From CAYQJL01 sp964573295 (lineage in GTDB: Bacteria > Eisenbacteria > RBG-16-71-46 > CAIMUX01 > WJJG01): a DNA stretch of 64,000 bases. The position numbers were made by a program, and so were the translations under genes. Location: assembly GCA_964573295.1 (NCBI GenBank), contig CAZNJE010000009.1, forward strand, positions 1-64,000, in the 5' to 3' direction. Below the pieces are notes generated by a model. It had not been told where the DNA came from. It did not search any database and saw only the letters and a program-made list of their open reading frames with translations. This document shows, in pieces, positions 5,878 through 15,144 of this stretch (within the stretch, counting starts at the first letter, position 1; each line of letters begins with the position of its first letter).

Positions 5878-8018
5878 GGGGGCCGTTGCGTGGACGCGCG
5901 CTGTTCGTGCTGTCGGTCGCCCTCCTGGGGTGGCTCTTGCTGCTCGGCCGGGGGGCGTACTTGACACTGCTTCAGCACGACCACTACGAGGTGCTGGCGG
6001 CCCAACAGCAAGCCAAGGTCGATACGATCCCGGGCGTGCGGGGGCCGATCTACGACCGTCAGGGCCGTGTTCTGGCCTGCACGATGGAGAATCCCTCCCT
6101 CGCCGTTCGTCTGGGTGAGAGCCCCGAGGCGCGCGAACTGATCGGCCAGCTCCGCGCGACCGGGGTCTGCAGCGATGCCGCGGCCGAGCGCCTGCTCCGG
6201 ACGGCCGGCGACCGCCCGGGATTCCAGTGGATCCAGCGGCGGTGGCTCACGACCGACCAGGTGCGAGCGCTCGCGGCGACCGGCCCGGGCGTGATCCTGC
6301 GGCCGGAGATGAAGCGCTTCTACCCCGAGGGACCTTTGAGTCCGCAGCTGTTGGGCCTGACTTGCCGGGAGGGGATCGGACAGAGCGGGCTCGAGGCGGT
6401 CTATGACGAGCTGCTGCGCGGCCGCGAAGGCCGGGTCATGCGGTTCCAGACCGGCGGTGGACTGAGCCACAACGCACGCCCCGAGAAAGTGATCGAGGAG
6501 CCCGATCACGGGCACGGTCTCGTACTGACCTTGGACGCCCACCTGCAAGGGATCGTGCAGCACCGCTTGCGTGAAGGCATGGCTAGCAGCGGCGCCACGC
6601 AGGGTTCGGTCCTGTTGATGGACCCGGCTACCGGCGAGATTCTGGCGCTGTGCCAGGAACCGAGTTTCGATCCATTGCACGAGGGGGTTCACTCGGTCGA
6701 CCAGTTGAAACTGCGCGTCCTGCAGGACCAGTACGAGCCGGGCAGCACGTTCAAGATCGTCACCTTCGCGGCGGCCTTCGAACACGGGGTCCTCTCACCC
6801 CACGACAGCGTGGATTGCGGGAACGGAGTGCGCCCGCTGACTCGTGGGAAGATTCGCGATCACCGCCCCTTCGGCACCGTCACGGTGGCCGAGGCGTTCA
6901 CGCATTCTTCGAACATCGGCGCCGGACGCATTGCGGAACAGGTGGGCTGGGAGCGCCTGTACGAGACGACGCAAGCGATGGGCTTCGGGTTGACGACCGG
7001 TCTGGGGTGGCCCGGCGAGGCGGCCGGCTGCGTGCCGCACCCGCTCGACGATCAATGGTCGGAGCGGTCGCTCATCACAATCGCCTACGGGCAGGAGATT
7101 GCCTGCACGGCGCTGCAGATGGCCATGGCCACCGCCACCATCGCCAACGACGGCCTGCTCATGAAGCCACAAATCGTGCGCGCCTTGCTGGGCCCCGACG
7201 GCGCTGTTCGCCAGAGCACCCCCCCCCAGGTGGTCCGGCGCGCCATGAGCGTCGAGACCGCGCAAACCATGCGGCATCTCATGCGGGCGGTCGTGGCGTC
7301 CGGGACCGGCACGGCGGCGGAGGTGGAGGGATTTCCACCGGCGGGCAAGACCGGCACGGCGCAGATTTACGATCCCGAGGCCGGGGCGTACACCGACGAT
7401 GAGCACATTCTCAGTTTCAGCGGATTTGCGCCCTACGATGATCCGCAGGTGCTGTGCCAGGTCGTGCTGCGCTGTCCCGGAGAACTGCACGCCTCGGAGG
7501 CGGCGGTGCCGGTCTTCGGCGCGATCGTGGAAGACATCGCCTGGATGCTGACGACGACCTCGCATCCGGTGGCGCTCGCCGAGCCCGCCACCGACCGGAT
7601 CTCCATACCCGATGTCGGGGGGCTCGAGCCCCTCGCGGCGCGGAGGACGCTGCACCGGCTGGGCCTGCTGCCCGTGCTCGACGGACTCGGGGATCGCGTG
7701 ATCGAGATGCACCCGCCCGCCCATCGCAGCGTGGCTCGGGGCACGCGGATCGTGCTGGCGCTTGCCGAGGGGGGCACCGAAGGTCTGCTCGCTACTCCGG
7801 ACGTGCGTGGCCTGTCTCTGCGGCGGGCGGCGGCGGTGCTTGCCGAGGCCGGACTGCAGATCGGCGTGCGCGGTGCCGGGTGGGTTGCCCGCCAGGAACC
7901 GGCGCCGGGTAGCGAGGTCGCGCCCGGCACCTTGTGCACGGCCTGGGCCACGGCGGATGCTTCGTTGGCCCGCCGGGATGCCGTGCGACGGGAGGACGTG
8001 GCCTGTGAGACTCGCTGA
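5874..8018 (+). CDS. ftsI: FtsI-type penicillin-binding protein (class B transpeptidase) with two PASTA domains
   Basis: Septal peptidoglycan transpeptidase of 714 residues. One N-terminal membrane anchor (about 9-30) is followed by the dimerisation domain (PIYDRQGRVLA near 58). The transpeptidase motifs are intact: STFK with active Ser291, SSN (345-347) and KTG (492-494). Two C-terminal PASTA domains cover about 576-634 and 638-695 (IPDVGG and TPDVRGLS starts), a SpoVD/PBP2x-like arrangement absent from E. coli FtsI. PASTA domains bind peptidoglycan or help the septal complex. It starts by ATGA overlap with ftsL. Confidence 0.93.
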   Translation: MRGPLRGRALFVLSVALLGWLLLLGRGAYLTLLQHDHYEVLAAQQQAKVDTIPGVRGPIYDRQGRVLACTMENPSLAVRLGESPEARELIGQLRATGVCSDAAAERLLRTAGDRPGFQWIQRRWLTTDQVRALAATGPGVILRPEMKRFYPEGPLSPQLLGLTCREGIGQSGLEAVYDELLRGREGRVMRFQTGGGLSHNARPEKVIEEPDHGHGLVLTLDAHLQGIVQHRLREGMASSGATQGSVLLMDPATGEILALCQEPSFDPLHEGVHSVDQLKLRVLQDQYEPGSTFKIVTFAAAFEHGVLSPHDSVDCGNGVRPLTRGKIRDHRPFGTVTVAEAFTHSSNIGAGRIAEQVGWERLYETTQAMGFGLTTGLGWPGEAAGCVPHPLDDQWSERSLITIAYGQEIACTALQMAMATATIANDGLLMKPQIVRALLGPDGAVRQSTPPQVVRRAMSVETAQTMRHLMRAVVASGTGTAAEVEGFPPAGKTGTAQIYDPEAGAYTDDEHILSFSGFAPYDDPQVLCQVVLRCPGELHASEAAVPVFGAIVEDIAWMLTTTSHPVALAEPATDRISIPDVGGLEPLAARRTLHRLGLLPVLDGLGDRVIEMHPPAHRSVARGTRIVLALAEGGTEGLLATPDVRGLSLRRAAAVLAEAGLQIGVRGAGWVARQEPAPGSEVAPGTLCTAWATADASLARRDAVRREDVACETR

Positions 8019-9594
8019 GCTGACCAGCGCGCTTCCCGGTTCGATGTGGGTGGTCGTGCCGTCGTTGCCGCCAGACTTGGCGGTCCAGCGCATCACGTGG
8101 GATAGCCGCGCGGTCAGGTCCGGCGATCTGTTTTTCGCGCTTCCCGGTGGGCAGGTTCACGGGCGGCAGTTCCTGCCCGATGCCTATCGCCGGGGTGCGG
8201 TGGCTGCCGTGGTCGAAGGAGAGCGGCACCCTGAGGGTCCCCCGATTCAGTTGCAAGCCCGAGACGCGCGAGCGGTGATGGGCCTGTTCGCGGCCCTGGT
8301 CCATGGACAGCCGTCGAAGCGACTGCGCCTGGTGGGAATCACCGGCACCGACGGCAAGACCAGCTGCACTTGGATCGTCCGCGGCCTGCTCTCCAGCGCC
8401 GGCCGCAAGGCCGTGGCCGCCGGCACGCTAGGGATCAAGGGTGACGGCGAGCAGGTACGTTCCTGGGAACAGGTGGCCGGGGCGCTCGCGGCCGGGGCGC
8501 TCGCGGCCGGGGGGCGCGCGGCCGGGCCGCCGGAACCACACCGTAGCTGGCAGCCGACCACCCCGGAAGCACCGGTCTTTCAGGCTGCCTTGCAAGTCCT
8601 GGCCGCCGAGGGTGTCCAGGACGTGATTGCCGAGGTCTCCTCCCACGCCCTGGTACAAGAACGCGTGCTCGGCAGCCAGTTCGCCGTCGTTGCCCTGACG
8701 CACATCTCGCGAGACCATCTGGACTATCATGGCAATGCGGGTGCCTACGCGGAAGCCAAGATGCGGCTCTTCCAGCCCGCCTACCGGGGCGGATTGCTGG
8801 AGACTCGGCCGGTTACCGCGGTACTGAATATCGACGACGAGACCGGCCGCGCGTTGGCCGGGCGCACCGGTGATGCTTGCATCACCGTCGGGCGCGCCGC
8901 CGAGGCGGACCTGCAGCTGGTGCATGCGTCGGCTACGGCCAGCGGGACTCACCTGGGGGTGCGCTGGCAGCAAGACCCACTCGAGTTCGAATCACCGTTG
9001 GTGGGACGCTTTCAGGTGGAGAATCTACTCGTCTCAGCGGGGATTTCACTGGCGCTGGGGTTGTCTCCCGCGGACACTGCGCGCGGTATGCGAACCCTCG
9101 CACCCGCGCCGGGACGGTTCGAGACGATCCGCGCGGGCCAGCCCTTCGCGGTGGTGGTCGACTATGCACACACCGCCGACGCACTCGCGCAGGTGCTGGC
9201 CTCGGCACGCGACATCACCGAGGGCGAACTCATCGTCGTCTTCGGATGCGGTGGTGACCGGGACCAAGAGAAGCGGCCGGCGATGGGAGCGGTCGCGGGT
9301 CGATTGGCCGACCACGTGATCGTCACCACCGACAACCCACGCTCGGAAGATCCCGAGTCGATCATGAAGATGATCGCCGCGGGGGTGGTTGCGGCGGGGG
9401 CGGCCGCCGAGCGTATCGTAGACCGCCGGGAGGGCATCGCGGCGGCTCTGGGACGGGCACGGGCCGGGGACACGGTGTTGGTGGCCGGGCGCGGGGCAGA
9501 GACGAAGCAGGTGTTTGGGGAACGAGTCGAGCAGTTTGACGACCGGGACGTGATCCGCGAAGTGCTGGCCCGGCGCGGAGCGGCGCGATCGTGA
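8005..9594 (+). CDS. murE: UDP-MurNAc-L-Ala-D-Glu:diamino acid ligase MurE
   Basis: Adds the third amino acid to the peptidoglycan stem peptide, using ATP. The Mur-ligase P-loop GTDGKTS is at 114-120, the EVSSHAL motif near 210, and DNPR at 443-446. The Arg in DNPR reads meso-diaminopimelate in DAP-type enzymes, so DAP peptidoglycan is inferred. I chose GTG 8005 (MRLAELTSALPG), 9 nt after GGAGG and overlapping the ftsI stop; the frame stays open further upstream but has no MurE homology there. Length 529. An alanine/glycine-rich insert at about 158-178 comes from a short in-frame DNA repeat between the P-loop and the central domain. Confidence 0.93.
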   Translation: MRLAELTSALPGSMWVVVPSLPPDLAVQRITWDSRAVRSGDLFFALPGGQVHGRQFLPDAYRRGAVAAVVEGERHPEGPPIQLQARDARAVMGLFAALVHGQPSKRLRLVGITGTDGKTSCTWIVRGLLSSAGRKAVAAGTLGIKGDGEQVRSWEQVAGALAAGALAAGGRAAGPPEPHRSWQPTTPEAPVFQAALQVLAAEGVQDVIAEVSSHALVQERVLGSQFAVVALTHISRDHLDYHGNAGAYAEAKMRLFQPAYRGGLLETRPVTAVLNIDDETGRALAGRTGDACITVGRAAEADLQLVHASATASGTHLGVRWQQDPLEFESPLVGRFQVENLLVSAGISLALGLSPADTARGMRTLAPAPGRFETIRAGQPFAVVVDYAHTADALAQVLASARDITEGELIVVFGCGGDRDQEKRPAMGAVAGRLADHVIVTTDNPRSEDPESIMKMIAAGVVAAGAAAERIVDRREGIAAALGRARAGDTVLVAGRGAETKQVFGERVEQFDDRDVIREVLARRGAARS

Positions 9595-11303
9595 CATCGT
9601 GCCGATCACAAGCCGTCAGCCAGGTCCTTCCGGTAGCGACAGAGGAACACACCCGGATGGATGCTAGAGAGCCGCAAGACAGAGATCCGGCGCTGGAACC
9701 GGCGTCCACGTCTGACCACCGTCGGTCCGTCCGCGGGGGCGAGGAGGTGGAACCGGCGGTGACACCCGAGCGGCAGCCACCGGTCGGTCGGGGCGAAGAG
9801 GTGGAACTCTCCGGCCATCCCTGGTCGTTGGCCTCGATCGCGCGGATGACCGCGGCGACGGTCGCGGGGGTGAACCCGCAGGACTGGCGCGTCGTGAACC
9901 GGATCGTTCTCTCGGGGGCGCGGATCGACAGCCGCCGCGTGATCGGCGGCGAGGTGTTCGTACCTCTGCGTGGTGAGCGTACCGACGGCCACCACCATAT
10001 TCCAGACGCCTTCCATGCCGGGGCGGGTGCCACCCTGGCCCGTCGTGATTGGTGGAGTCGCCGCAAGGCTTCTCGTGCGCTGGGCATCCACTTCTTGGTC
10101 GACGATCCGCTCGAGGCGATGCAGCAGTGGGCCGCGCGGCTTCGCCATGTGGTGGATCCGCAGGTGGTGGGCATCACCGGATCGAGCGGCAAGACGACCA
10201 CGAAAGAGATGATGCTGGCGCTCTTGGGGCGCGCCGAACACGCAGCGGAACTGGTGGGGACGCCGGGCAATCACAACAACCTGATCGGTCTGCCGCTGAC
10301 GATGCTGCAGATGCGTACCGAGACTCGGCGCCTGATCCTCGAGATGGGTACCAACCAGCCCGGGGAGATTGCCACGCTGAGCCGCATCGCCGCGCCCGAT
10401 GTGGCGGTGATCACCTCCATCGGGCAGGCTCACCAGGGCCCGCTCGGGGGACCCGGTGGGGTATTGGCGGCCAAGCTCGAGATTCTGGAAGGCCTGGCCG
10501 CCGGCGGCACGCTGGTCATCCCGGACGATCACGAAGCGTTGCGCCGAGAGGTGGCCGCGCGCTGGTCGGGGAAGGTCGTGACCTTCGGATTCACGGAGGC
10601 GGCTGACGTGCGTGCGGTAGAGGTCGCCTTTTCGCTCGAGGGCACCGAACTGCAGGTTGCCGGATTCGACGAGCGGATTCATCTTCCCCTGCTGGGCGAG
10701 GGCGCCGCGCGTTCGGTCCTGGCGGGGATCGCCGCCTTGCGCGCGATGGGTGAGCCGGCTCCCGATTTCTCGCGCCTCGCCCACCTGCGACCGATGTCCG
10801 GACGGCTCCAACTCGTGCGGCATCGGGGGCAGGCGTGGCTACTCGATATGTACAACGCCTCTCCCGAAGCGACGAAAGGCAACCTGCGCTTCCTGGCCGG
10901 ATTGCCGGCGACAGGACGAAAGGTGTTCGTTTTCGGCGGCATGCGTGAACTCGGCGAGGATAGCCGGGCCTTGCACGAGGAGGTGGGGACGGCTGCGGGT
11001 TTCTGTGACGCGGGAGTGTTTCTCGGCGAGCAGGCGCGGTATGCGGCGCCTGCCGCGCAGACGGCGGGGGTCAACCAGGTGCTGTGGTGCACGGAGTTGG
11101 CCGATGCGGCACGATTCCTGAACGAGTTCGTGCGCGAGGGCGACGTCATCCTGGTCAAGGGGGCGAGACTCTCCCGACTGGAAGATCTGATGCGGGAGCT
11201 GGGCGTGCTGGACGGGGACCGCGGCGCGCCGGAGAGCGGATCCGCAGCACTGGACAGCGATCGCGGCGCGCTGGAGAACGAATCCGGCCGAGAGGAGGGT
11301 TAG
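9591..11303 (+). CDS. murF: UDP-MurNAc-tripeptide:D-Ala-D-Ala ligase MurF
   Basis: Completes the UDP-MurNAc-pentapeptide. The 570-residue protein contains the Mur-ligase P-loop GSSGKTTTKE (197-206), ARIDSRRV in the N-terminal UDP-binding part and YNASPEATKGNL (the usual DCYNANP region) in the third domain. The GTG start overlaps the murE stop (GTGA); an in-frame ATG at 9657 is the alternative. About 75 N-terminal residues before the Mur domain are charged, Pro/Glu-rich and probably disordered, and the C-terminus has two related copies of a DxDRGAxExxS-like stretch. Both are extensions relative to typical MurF. Confidence 0.93.
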   Translation: MTSCRSQAVSQVLPVATEEHTRMDAREPQDRDPALEPASTSDHRRSVRGGEEVEPAVTPERQPPVGRGEEVELSGHPWSLASIARMTAATVAGVNPQDWRVVNRIVLSGARIDSRRVIGGEVFVPLRGERTDGHHHIPDAFHAGAGATLARRDWWSRRKASRALGIHFLVDDPLEAMQQWAARLRHVVDPQVVGITGSSGKTTTKEMMLALLGRAEHAAELVGTPGNHNNLIGLPLTMLQMRTETRRLILEMGTNQPGEIATLSRIAAPDVAVITSIGQAHQGPLGGPGGVLAAKLEILEGLAAGGTLVIPDDHEALRREVAARWSGKVVTFGFTEAADVRAVEVAFSLEGTELQVAGFDERIHLPLLGEGAARSVLAGIAALRAMGEPAPDFSRLAHLRPMSGRLQLVRHRGQAWLLDMYNASPEATKGNLRFLAGLPATGRKVFVFGGMRELGEDSRALHEEVGTAAGFCDAGVFLGEQARYAAPAAQTAGVNQVLWCTELADAARFLNEFVREGDVILVKGARLSRLEDLMRELGVLDGDRGAPESGSAALDSDRGALENESGREEG

Positions 11304-11307
11304 AAGG

Positions 11308-12393
11308 GTGTTCTACCATCTGCTCGAGCCTCTCACTGACATTTTCAGCGGGTTCAACGTCATCCGCTACATCACCTTTCGGTCCGCCTATGCGGCGGTC
11401 ACCGCGCTCGTGCTCAGTTTCCTGTTGGGCCCCTGGCTCATTCGGCGGCTGCGCGGGTGGAAGATCGGCCAGCAAGTCCGTGCCGACGGACCGCAGACCC
11501 ATTACGCCAAGCAAGGGACCCCCACGATGGGTGGGCTCCTGATCGTCGGGGCCATCGCGATTCCCACGCTTCTGTGGGCCGATTTGACCAACTTGCAGGT
11601 CCAGCTGGCGCTGGGCGTCACGTTGCTTCTGGGTGCGCTCGGCTTCTTGGACGACTACCTGCACTCGGTGCGCAAGCACCCCGGCGGCCTCATGGGCCGC
11701 TACAAGCTGATCGTGCAGGGTCTGGCCGGCCTGGCGGTCGGTTTGATCGTGATGCAGTCCGAACCCTACGGTGCCCTGAGCGGTCGCACGGTGATCCCCT
11801 TTCTCAAAGACACATTTCTCTCGCTCGGATGGCTCTATGTGCCGTTCGTGGCGCTGGTCATCACGGCCTCGAGCAACGCTGTGAACCTCTCTGACGGATT
11901 GGACGGGCTGGCCATCGGCATGGTGGCGCCTCCGGCCGCCGCCTTCGCGGCCCTGGCCTACGTGTCGGGGCACATGGGGTTCAGCGAGTACCTGAACATC
12001 CCGTTCCTAGAGGGTGCCGGGGAGCTTTCGATCTTCTGCGCCGCGTTCGTGGGGGCCGCGCTGGGGTTCTTGTGGTTCAACGCGCATCCGGCCGAGGTGT
12101 TCATGGGCGACACCGGCAGTCTCGCGCTGGGCGGCGCGCTCGGAACCGTGGCGGTCTTGATCAAGCGCGAGCTTCTGCTCACAATGGTGGGGGCGCTCTT
12201 TGTCGCGGAGGTTCTTTCCGTGGTGATCCAGGTGCTCTCCTACAAACTCTGCGGGCGGCGCGTGTTTCGCATGGCGCCGCTTCATCATCACTTCGAGCTT
12301 GGTGACTGGCCGGAGACGAAGGTCGTCATCCGGTTTTGGATCATCTCGATCCTGCTGGCCTTGTTGACGCTCTCGACGATCAAGCTGCAGTAG
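11308..12393 (+). CDS. mraY: Phospho-N-acetylmuramoyl-pentapeptide-transferase MraY
   Basis: Transfers phospho-MurNAc-pentapeptide to undecaprenyl phosphate to make lipid I in the inner membrane. The 361-residue protein is polytopic with all hallmark motifs: GTPTMGG (70-76), the catalytic pair in LDDYLHSVRK (DD 115-116), NAVNLSDGLDGLA near 190, FMGDTGSLALGG, and the terminal HHHFE. The start is GTG 11308, four bases after the murF stop. The length is standard. Confidence 0.97.
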   Translation: MFYHLLEPLTDIFSGFNVIRYITFRSAYAAVTALVLSFLLGPWLIRRLRGWKIGQQVRADGPQTHYAKQGTPTMGGLLIVGAIAIPTLLWADLTNLQVQLALGVTLLLGALGFLDDYLHSVRKHPGGLMGRYKLIVQGLAGLAVGLIVMQSEPYGALSGRTVIPFLKDTFLSLGWLYVPFVALVITASSNAVNLSDGLDGLAIGMVAPPAAAFAALAYVSGHMGFSEYLNIPFLEGAGELSIFCAAFVGAALGFLWFNAHPAEVFMGDTGSLALGGALGTVAVLIKRELLLTMVGALFVAEVLSVVIQVLSYKLCGRRVFRMAPLHHHFELGDWPETKVVIRFWIISILLALLTLSTIKLQ

Positions 12394-12475
12394 CCGCACG
12401 CGGCCGCTGCTTAGAAGACCATCCCGGAAGGATCATCGGCCCATGCCCACGCCCATCCACAGGAGGCCACTCACG

Positions 12476-13942
12476 ATGCCGCCCGGCCTGGCGTCCGGCG
12501 ACCACGTGGCCGTGCTGGGTCTGGGACGCTCGGGGTTGGCCGCGACCGGCTTGCTGTTGAGACTGGGCTGCCGGGTCCGGGCATTCGAGCAACGCGTCTC
12601 CGACGAGGTGCGCACGGCCTGGGAACCCCATCGGGAAGCCGGCGCCGAGCTGGTGGCCGGGGAGCCGCCGGCGGGTGCATTGGCGGGTTGCCGGATGCTC
12701 ATCCGCAGTCCCGGCGTGCCGTCCGAGTCTCCAATGCTCACCGAGGCGAAGGAGTTGGGCATTCCGGTGCGTTCGGAGCTGAACCTGGGCGCGACGCAGA
12801 TCGCGACTCCCATGATCGCGATCACCGGAACGAACGGCAAGTCGACCACGACGGCCTGGACGGCCCACCTTCTGCGGTCGGCGGGTGTCCGCGCGCGGGC
12901 CGCGGGCAACATCGGGCACGCGCTCTCACGGGCGGTGCTGGAGGAGCCGGATGGCACCGTGTTCGTGGTCGAGGTCAGCAGCTTCCAGCTCGAGGACAGC
13001 CCCGACGTCCACCCGCACGCCGCGACGATCCTGAACATCACGCCCGATCATCTCGACCGGCATGGTTCCTTCGAAGCCTACGCGGCGGCCAAATGGGCCC
13101 TGGTGGCGAATCAAACGACCACGGACTTGCTGGTGGTGGGCCCGGACCTACCGCTGCCCGGCGGATTGACGCTGCCGATGCGCGTGGTGCGCTGCAACCC
13201 GGCCCCGACCGCGGCCGCGAACCCGGCTCCGACCACGGCCCCGACCGCGAGCGCCGGTCAACCCGCCGGGACGACTGGTCAGCCCGCAGAGATGGCCGCG
13301 GTGATCGTGCGTGAGGGGTTGCTTCTATGGACCGGAGCGCTGGGGGGCCCGGAGCGGGAACTCCTGCCGGCGAATCAGCTCGCGCTGCCGGGTCCGCACA
13401 ACCGGTGCAACGCGATGGTTGCGCTCGCACTGGCCTCGACCGTCGTGGATGAGGTCGGCGCACTGGTTCGAGGCTTGCGCGATTTTCCCGGGCTGGCGCA
13501 CCGGCTCGAGGAGGTGGGCCGAATCGGCGGCGTCGCGATGATCAACGATTCGAAGTCGACCAATGTCGATTCGCTCCGCGTGGCGCTGCAGAGCTACACC
13601 GAACCGGTCGTGCTCGTCGCCGGAGGACGGGACAAACAGGGTCCGTTCGAAGAGCTGCACGAGCTTGCCTGCCGACACGTGGGCCACTTGGTGGCGGTGG
13701 GGGAGGCTGCCGAGCGTATTCAAACCGCCTGGCCGCGGGTACCGAGCGAGCGGGCCTCTTCGTTCGAAGACGCGCTCGGCCGCGCGGTGCGGGCTGCCCA
13801 GCCCACCGGGCGAGTGCTCTTGAGCCCCGGGTGCGCGAGCTTTGACATGTTTCGGAATTTCGAGGAACGTGGGGAGGCGTTCCGCTCGTACGTGCGAGCT
13901 CGTCAACGTTCGGGCGGGTCATCTTCCGAGGTGAGATCATGA
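12476..13942 (+). CDS. murD: UDP-MurNAc-L-alanine:D-glutamate ligase MurD
   Basis: Adds D-glutamate to UDP-MurNAc-L-Ala. From ATG 12476 it has 488 residues; AGGAGG lies 9 nt before this ATG, so I prefer it over the in-frame ATG 12443. The N-terminal VAVLGLGRSG Rossmann-like motif, P-loop GTNGKSTTT (118-126), EVSSFQLE and NDSKSTN are typical of MurD. A proline/alanine/threonine-rich insert at about 241-272, in which short units such as NPAPT and GQPA recur, interrupts the central domain; most MurD proteins lack it. The stop overlaps ftsW (ATGA). Confidence 0.94.
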   Translation: MPPGLASGDHVAVLGLGRSGLAATGLLLRLGCRVRAFEQRVSDEVRTAWEPHREAGAELVAGEPPAGALAGCRMLIRSPGVPSESPMLTEAKELGIPVRSELNLGATQIATPMIAITGTNGKSTTTAWTAHLLRSAGVRARAAGNIGHALSRAVLEEPDGTVFVVEVSSFQLEDSPDVHPHAATILNITPDHLDRHGSFEAYAAAKWALVANQTTTDLLVVGPDLPLPGGLTLPMRVVRCNPAPTAAANPAPTTAPTASAGQPAGTTGQPAEMAAVIVREGLLLWTGALGGPERELLPANQLALPGPHNRCNAMVALALASTVVDEVGALVRGLRDFPGLAHRLEEVGRIGGVAMINDSKSTNVDSLRVALQSYTEPVVLVAGGRDKQGPFEELHELACRHVGHLVAVGEAAERIQTAWPRVPSERASSFEDALGRAVRAAQPTGRVLLSPGCASFDMFRNFEERGEAFRSYVRARQRSGGSSSEVRS

Positions 13943-15144
13943 TCGATTATGCGAGCTTCCTTCGCGATGGATTGCAGGGCAGCGACCCGCGGCGTATCGA
14001 TCGCTGGTTGCTCTTCGCGGTGCTGGGGTTGTGCGGAGGCGGCCTCTTGATGGTCTACTCGAGCACCAGCGTGCTCGGCCAGGTGCGCGGGCAGAACGAC
14101 CTGCTCTTTCTGCAGAATCAGCTCATCCGCTGCGTGATGGGGATCGCTCTGCTGCTCCTGGTGGCCCGGCTCGACGTGCGCGTCTTTCATCACAACGCGC
14201 GCTGGCTGGCCTGGGGCCTGGTGGTCGTGTTGCTGATCATCCTGCTCATTCCGAGCGAGATGAGTGTCGAGGTCCGCGGTGCGCGCCGCTGGCTGCGCTT
14301 GGGAGGGGTGTTGTTGCAGCCATCGGAGTTCGCCCGGTACGGCCTGATCGTGGCCCTCGCCAGCCATCTGGCGCAGGAACGAGGACGCCTGCAGTCGTGG
14401 CGGGGACTGTGGATTCCCGCGGGTGCCATCGCCTTGACGGCTGCTCTGGTGGCCGCGCAGCCGCACATGAGCCAGGCGCTCCTGATCGCCGCCACCGGGT
14501 TCGGGCTCCTGTTTCTGGCCGGGGCGTCGATCTGGCGTCTCTTCGTGCTGGGTTTCGGCGGCGCGGCACTGGCGGCCGGAATCGCGCTGGTCTCGGGCAA
14601 CAGCTATCACCTGGCCCGGATCATGACCTTCTTGAAAGGCGACGGTGGGGCACTGGCCTTTCAGCCCGAGCAGTCGATGGTAGCAATCGGCTCCGGGGGG
14701 CTTTTCGGCCGCGGGTTGGGCCACGGTCTGCAGAAGTACTTCTTCTTGCCCGATCCGCACACCGACTTCATCCTGAGCATTCTGGCCGAAGAGACCGGGT
14801 TTTTCGGCCTACTCGTGTTGTTTCTCGTGACCGGGTTCATTCTATGGCGCATCTTCGTGTTGGGGCATCGCTGCACGTCCGGATTCGGCGAGCTGCTCTG
14901 CTTCGGCGTGGGCCTGCACTTCCTGATGGCATTCCTGCTGCACACCGCCGTGTGCATGGGTTGGGCGCCGACGACCGGCATCCCATTTCCGTTGGTGTCG
15001 TTCGGGGGAAGCGCACTGATCTCGAACTTGCTTGGAGTGGGCTTGGTGCTGTCGGTATCACGCCGCCGCGTGGAAGCGGATCCGTGGATTCCGGCCGAGC
15101 GGTTTTCGTGGTTGCGGCCGGAGGCGGCCAGGAGAAGAGTGTGA
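13939..15144 (+). CDS. ftsW: FtsW, SEDS-family lipid II polymerase
   Basis: Septal peptidoglycan glycosyltransferase acting with FtsI. The 401-residue protein is polytopic (about 10 spans) with SEDS features: VYSSTS in the first span, GARRWLRLGGVLLQPSEFA in the large loop, PHTDFILSILAEETGFFG, and PFPLVSFGGSALISNL near the C-terminus. It begins by ATGA overlap with murD and ends by GTGA overlap with murG, so it is translated as part of the murD-ftsW-murG unit. Confidence 0.96.
   Translation: MIDYASFLRDGLQGSDPRRIDRWLLFAVLGLCGGGLLMVYSSTSVLGQVRGQNDLLFLQNQLIRCVMGIALLLLVARLDVRVFHHNARWLAWGLVVVLLIILLIPSEMSVEVRGARRWLRLGGVLLQPSEFARYGLIVALASHLAQERGRLQSWRGLWIPAGAIALTAALVAAQPHMSQALLIAATGFGLLFLAGASIWRLFVLGFGGAALAAGIALVSGNSYHLARIMTFLKGDGGALAFQPEQSMVAIGSGGLFGRGLGHGLQKYFFLPDPHTDFILSILAEETGFFGLLVLFLVTGFILWRIFVLGHRCTSGFGELLCFGVGLHFLMAFLLHTAVCMGWAPTTGIPFPLVSFGGSALISNLLGVGLVLSVSRRRVEADPWIPAERFSWLRPEAARRRV

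Noticed and set aside
6795..8096. 433-codon antisense frame in ftsI
   Set aside because: Shadow of the ftsI frame, with His/Arg/Gly-rich composition only.
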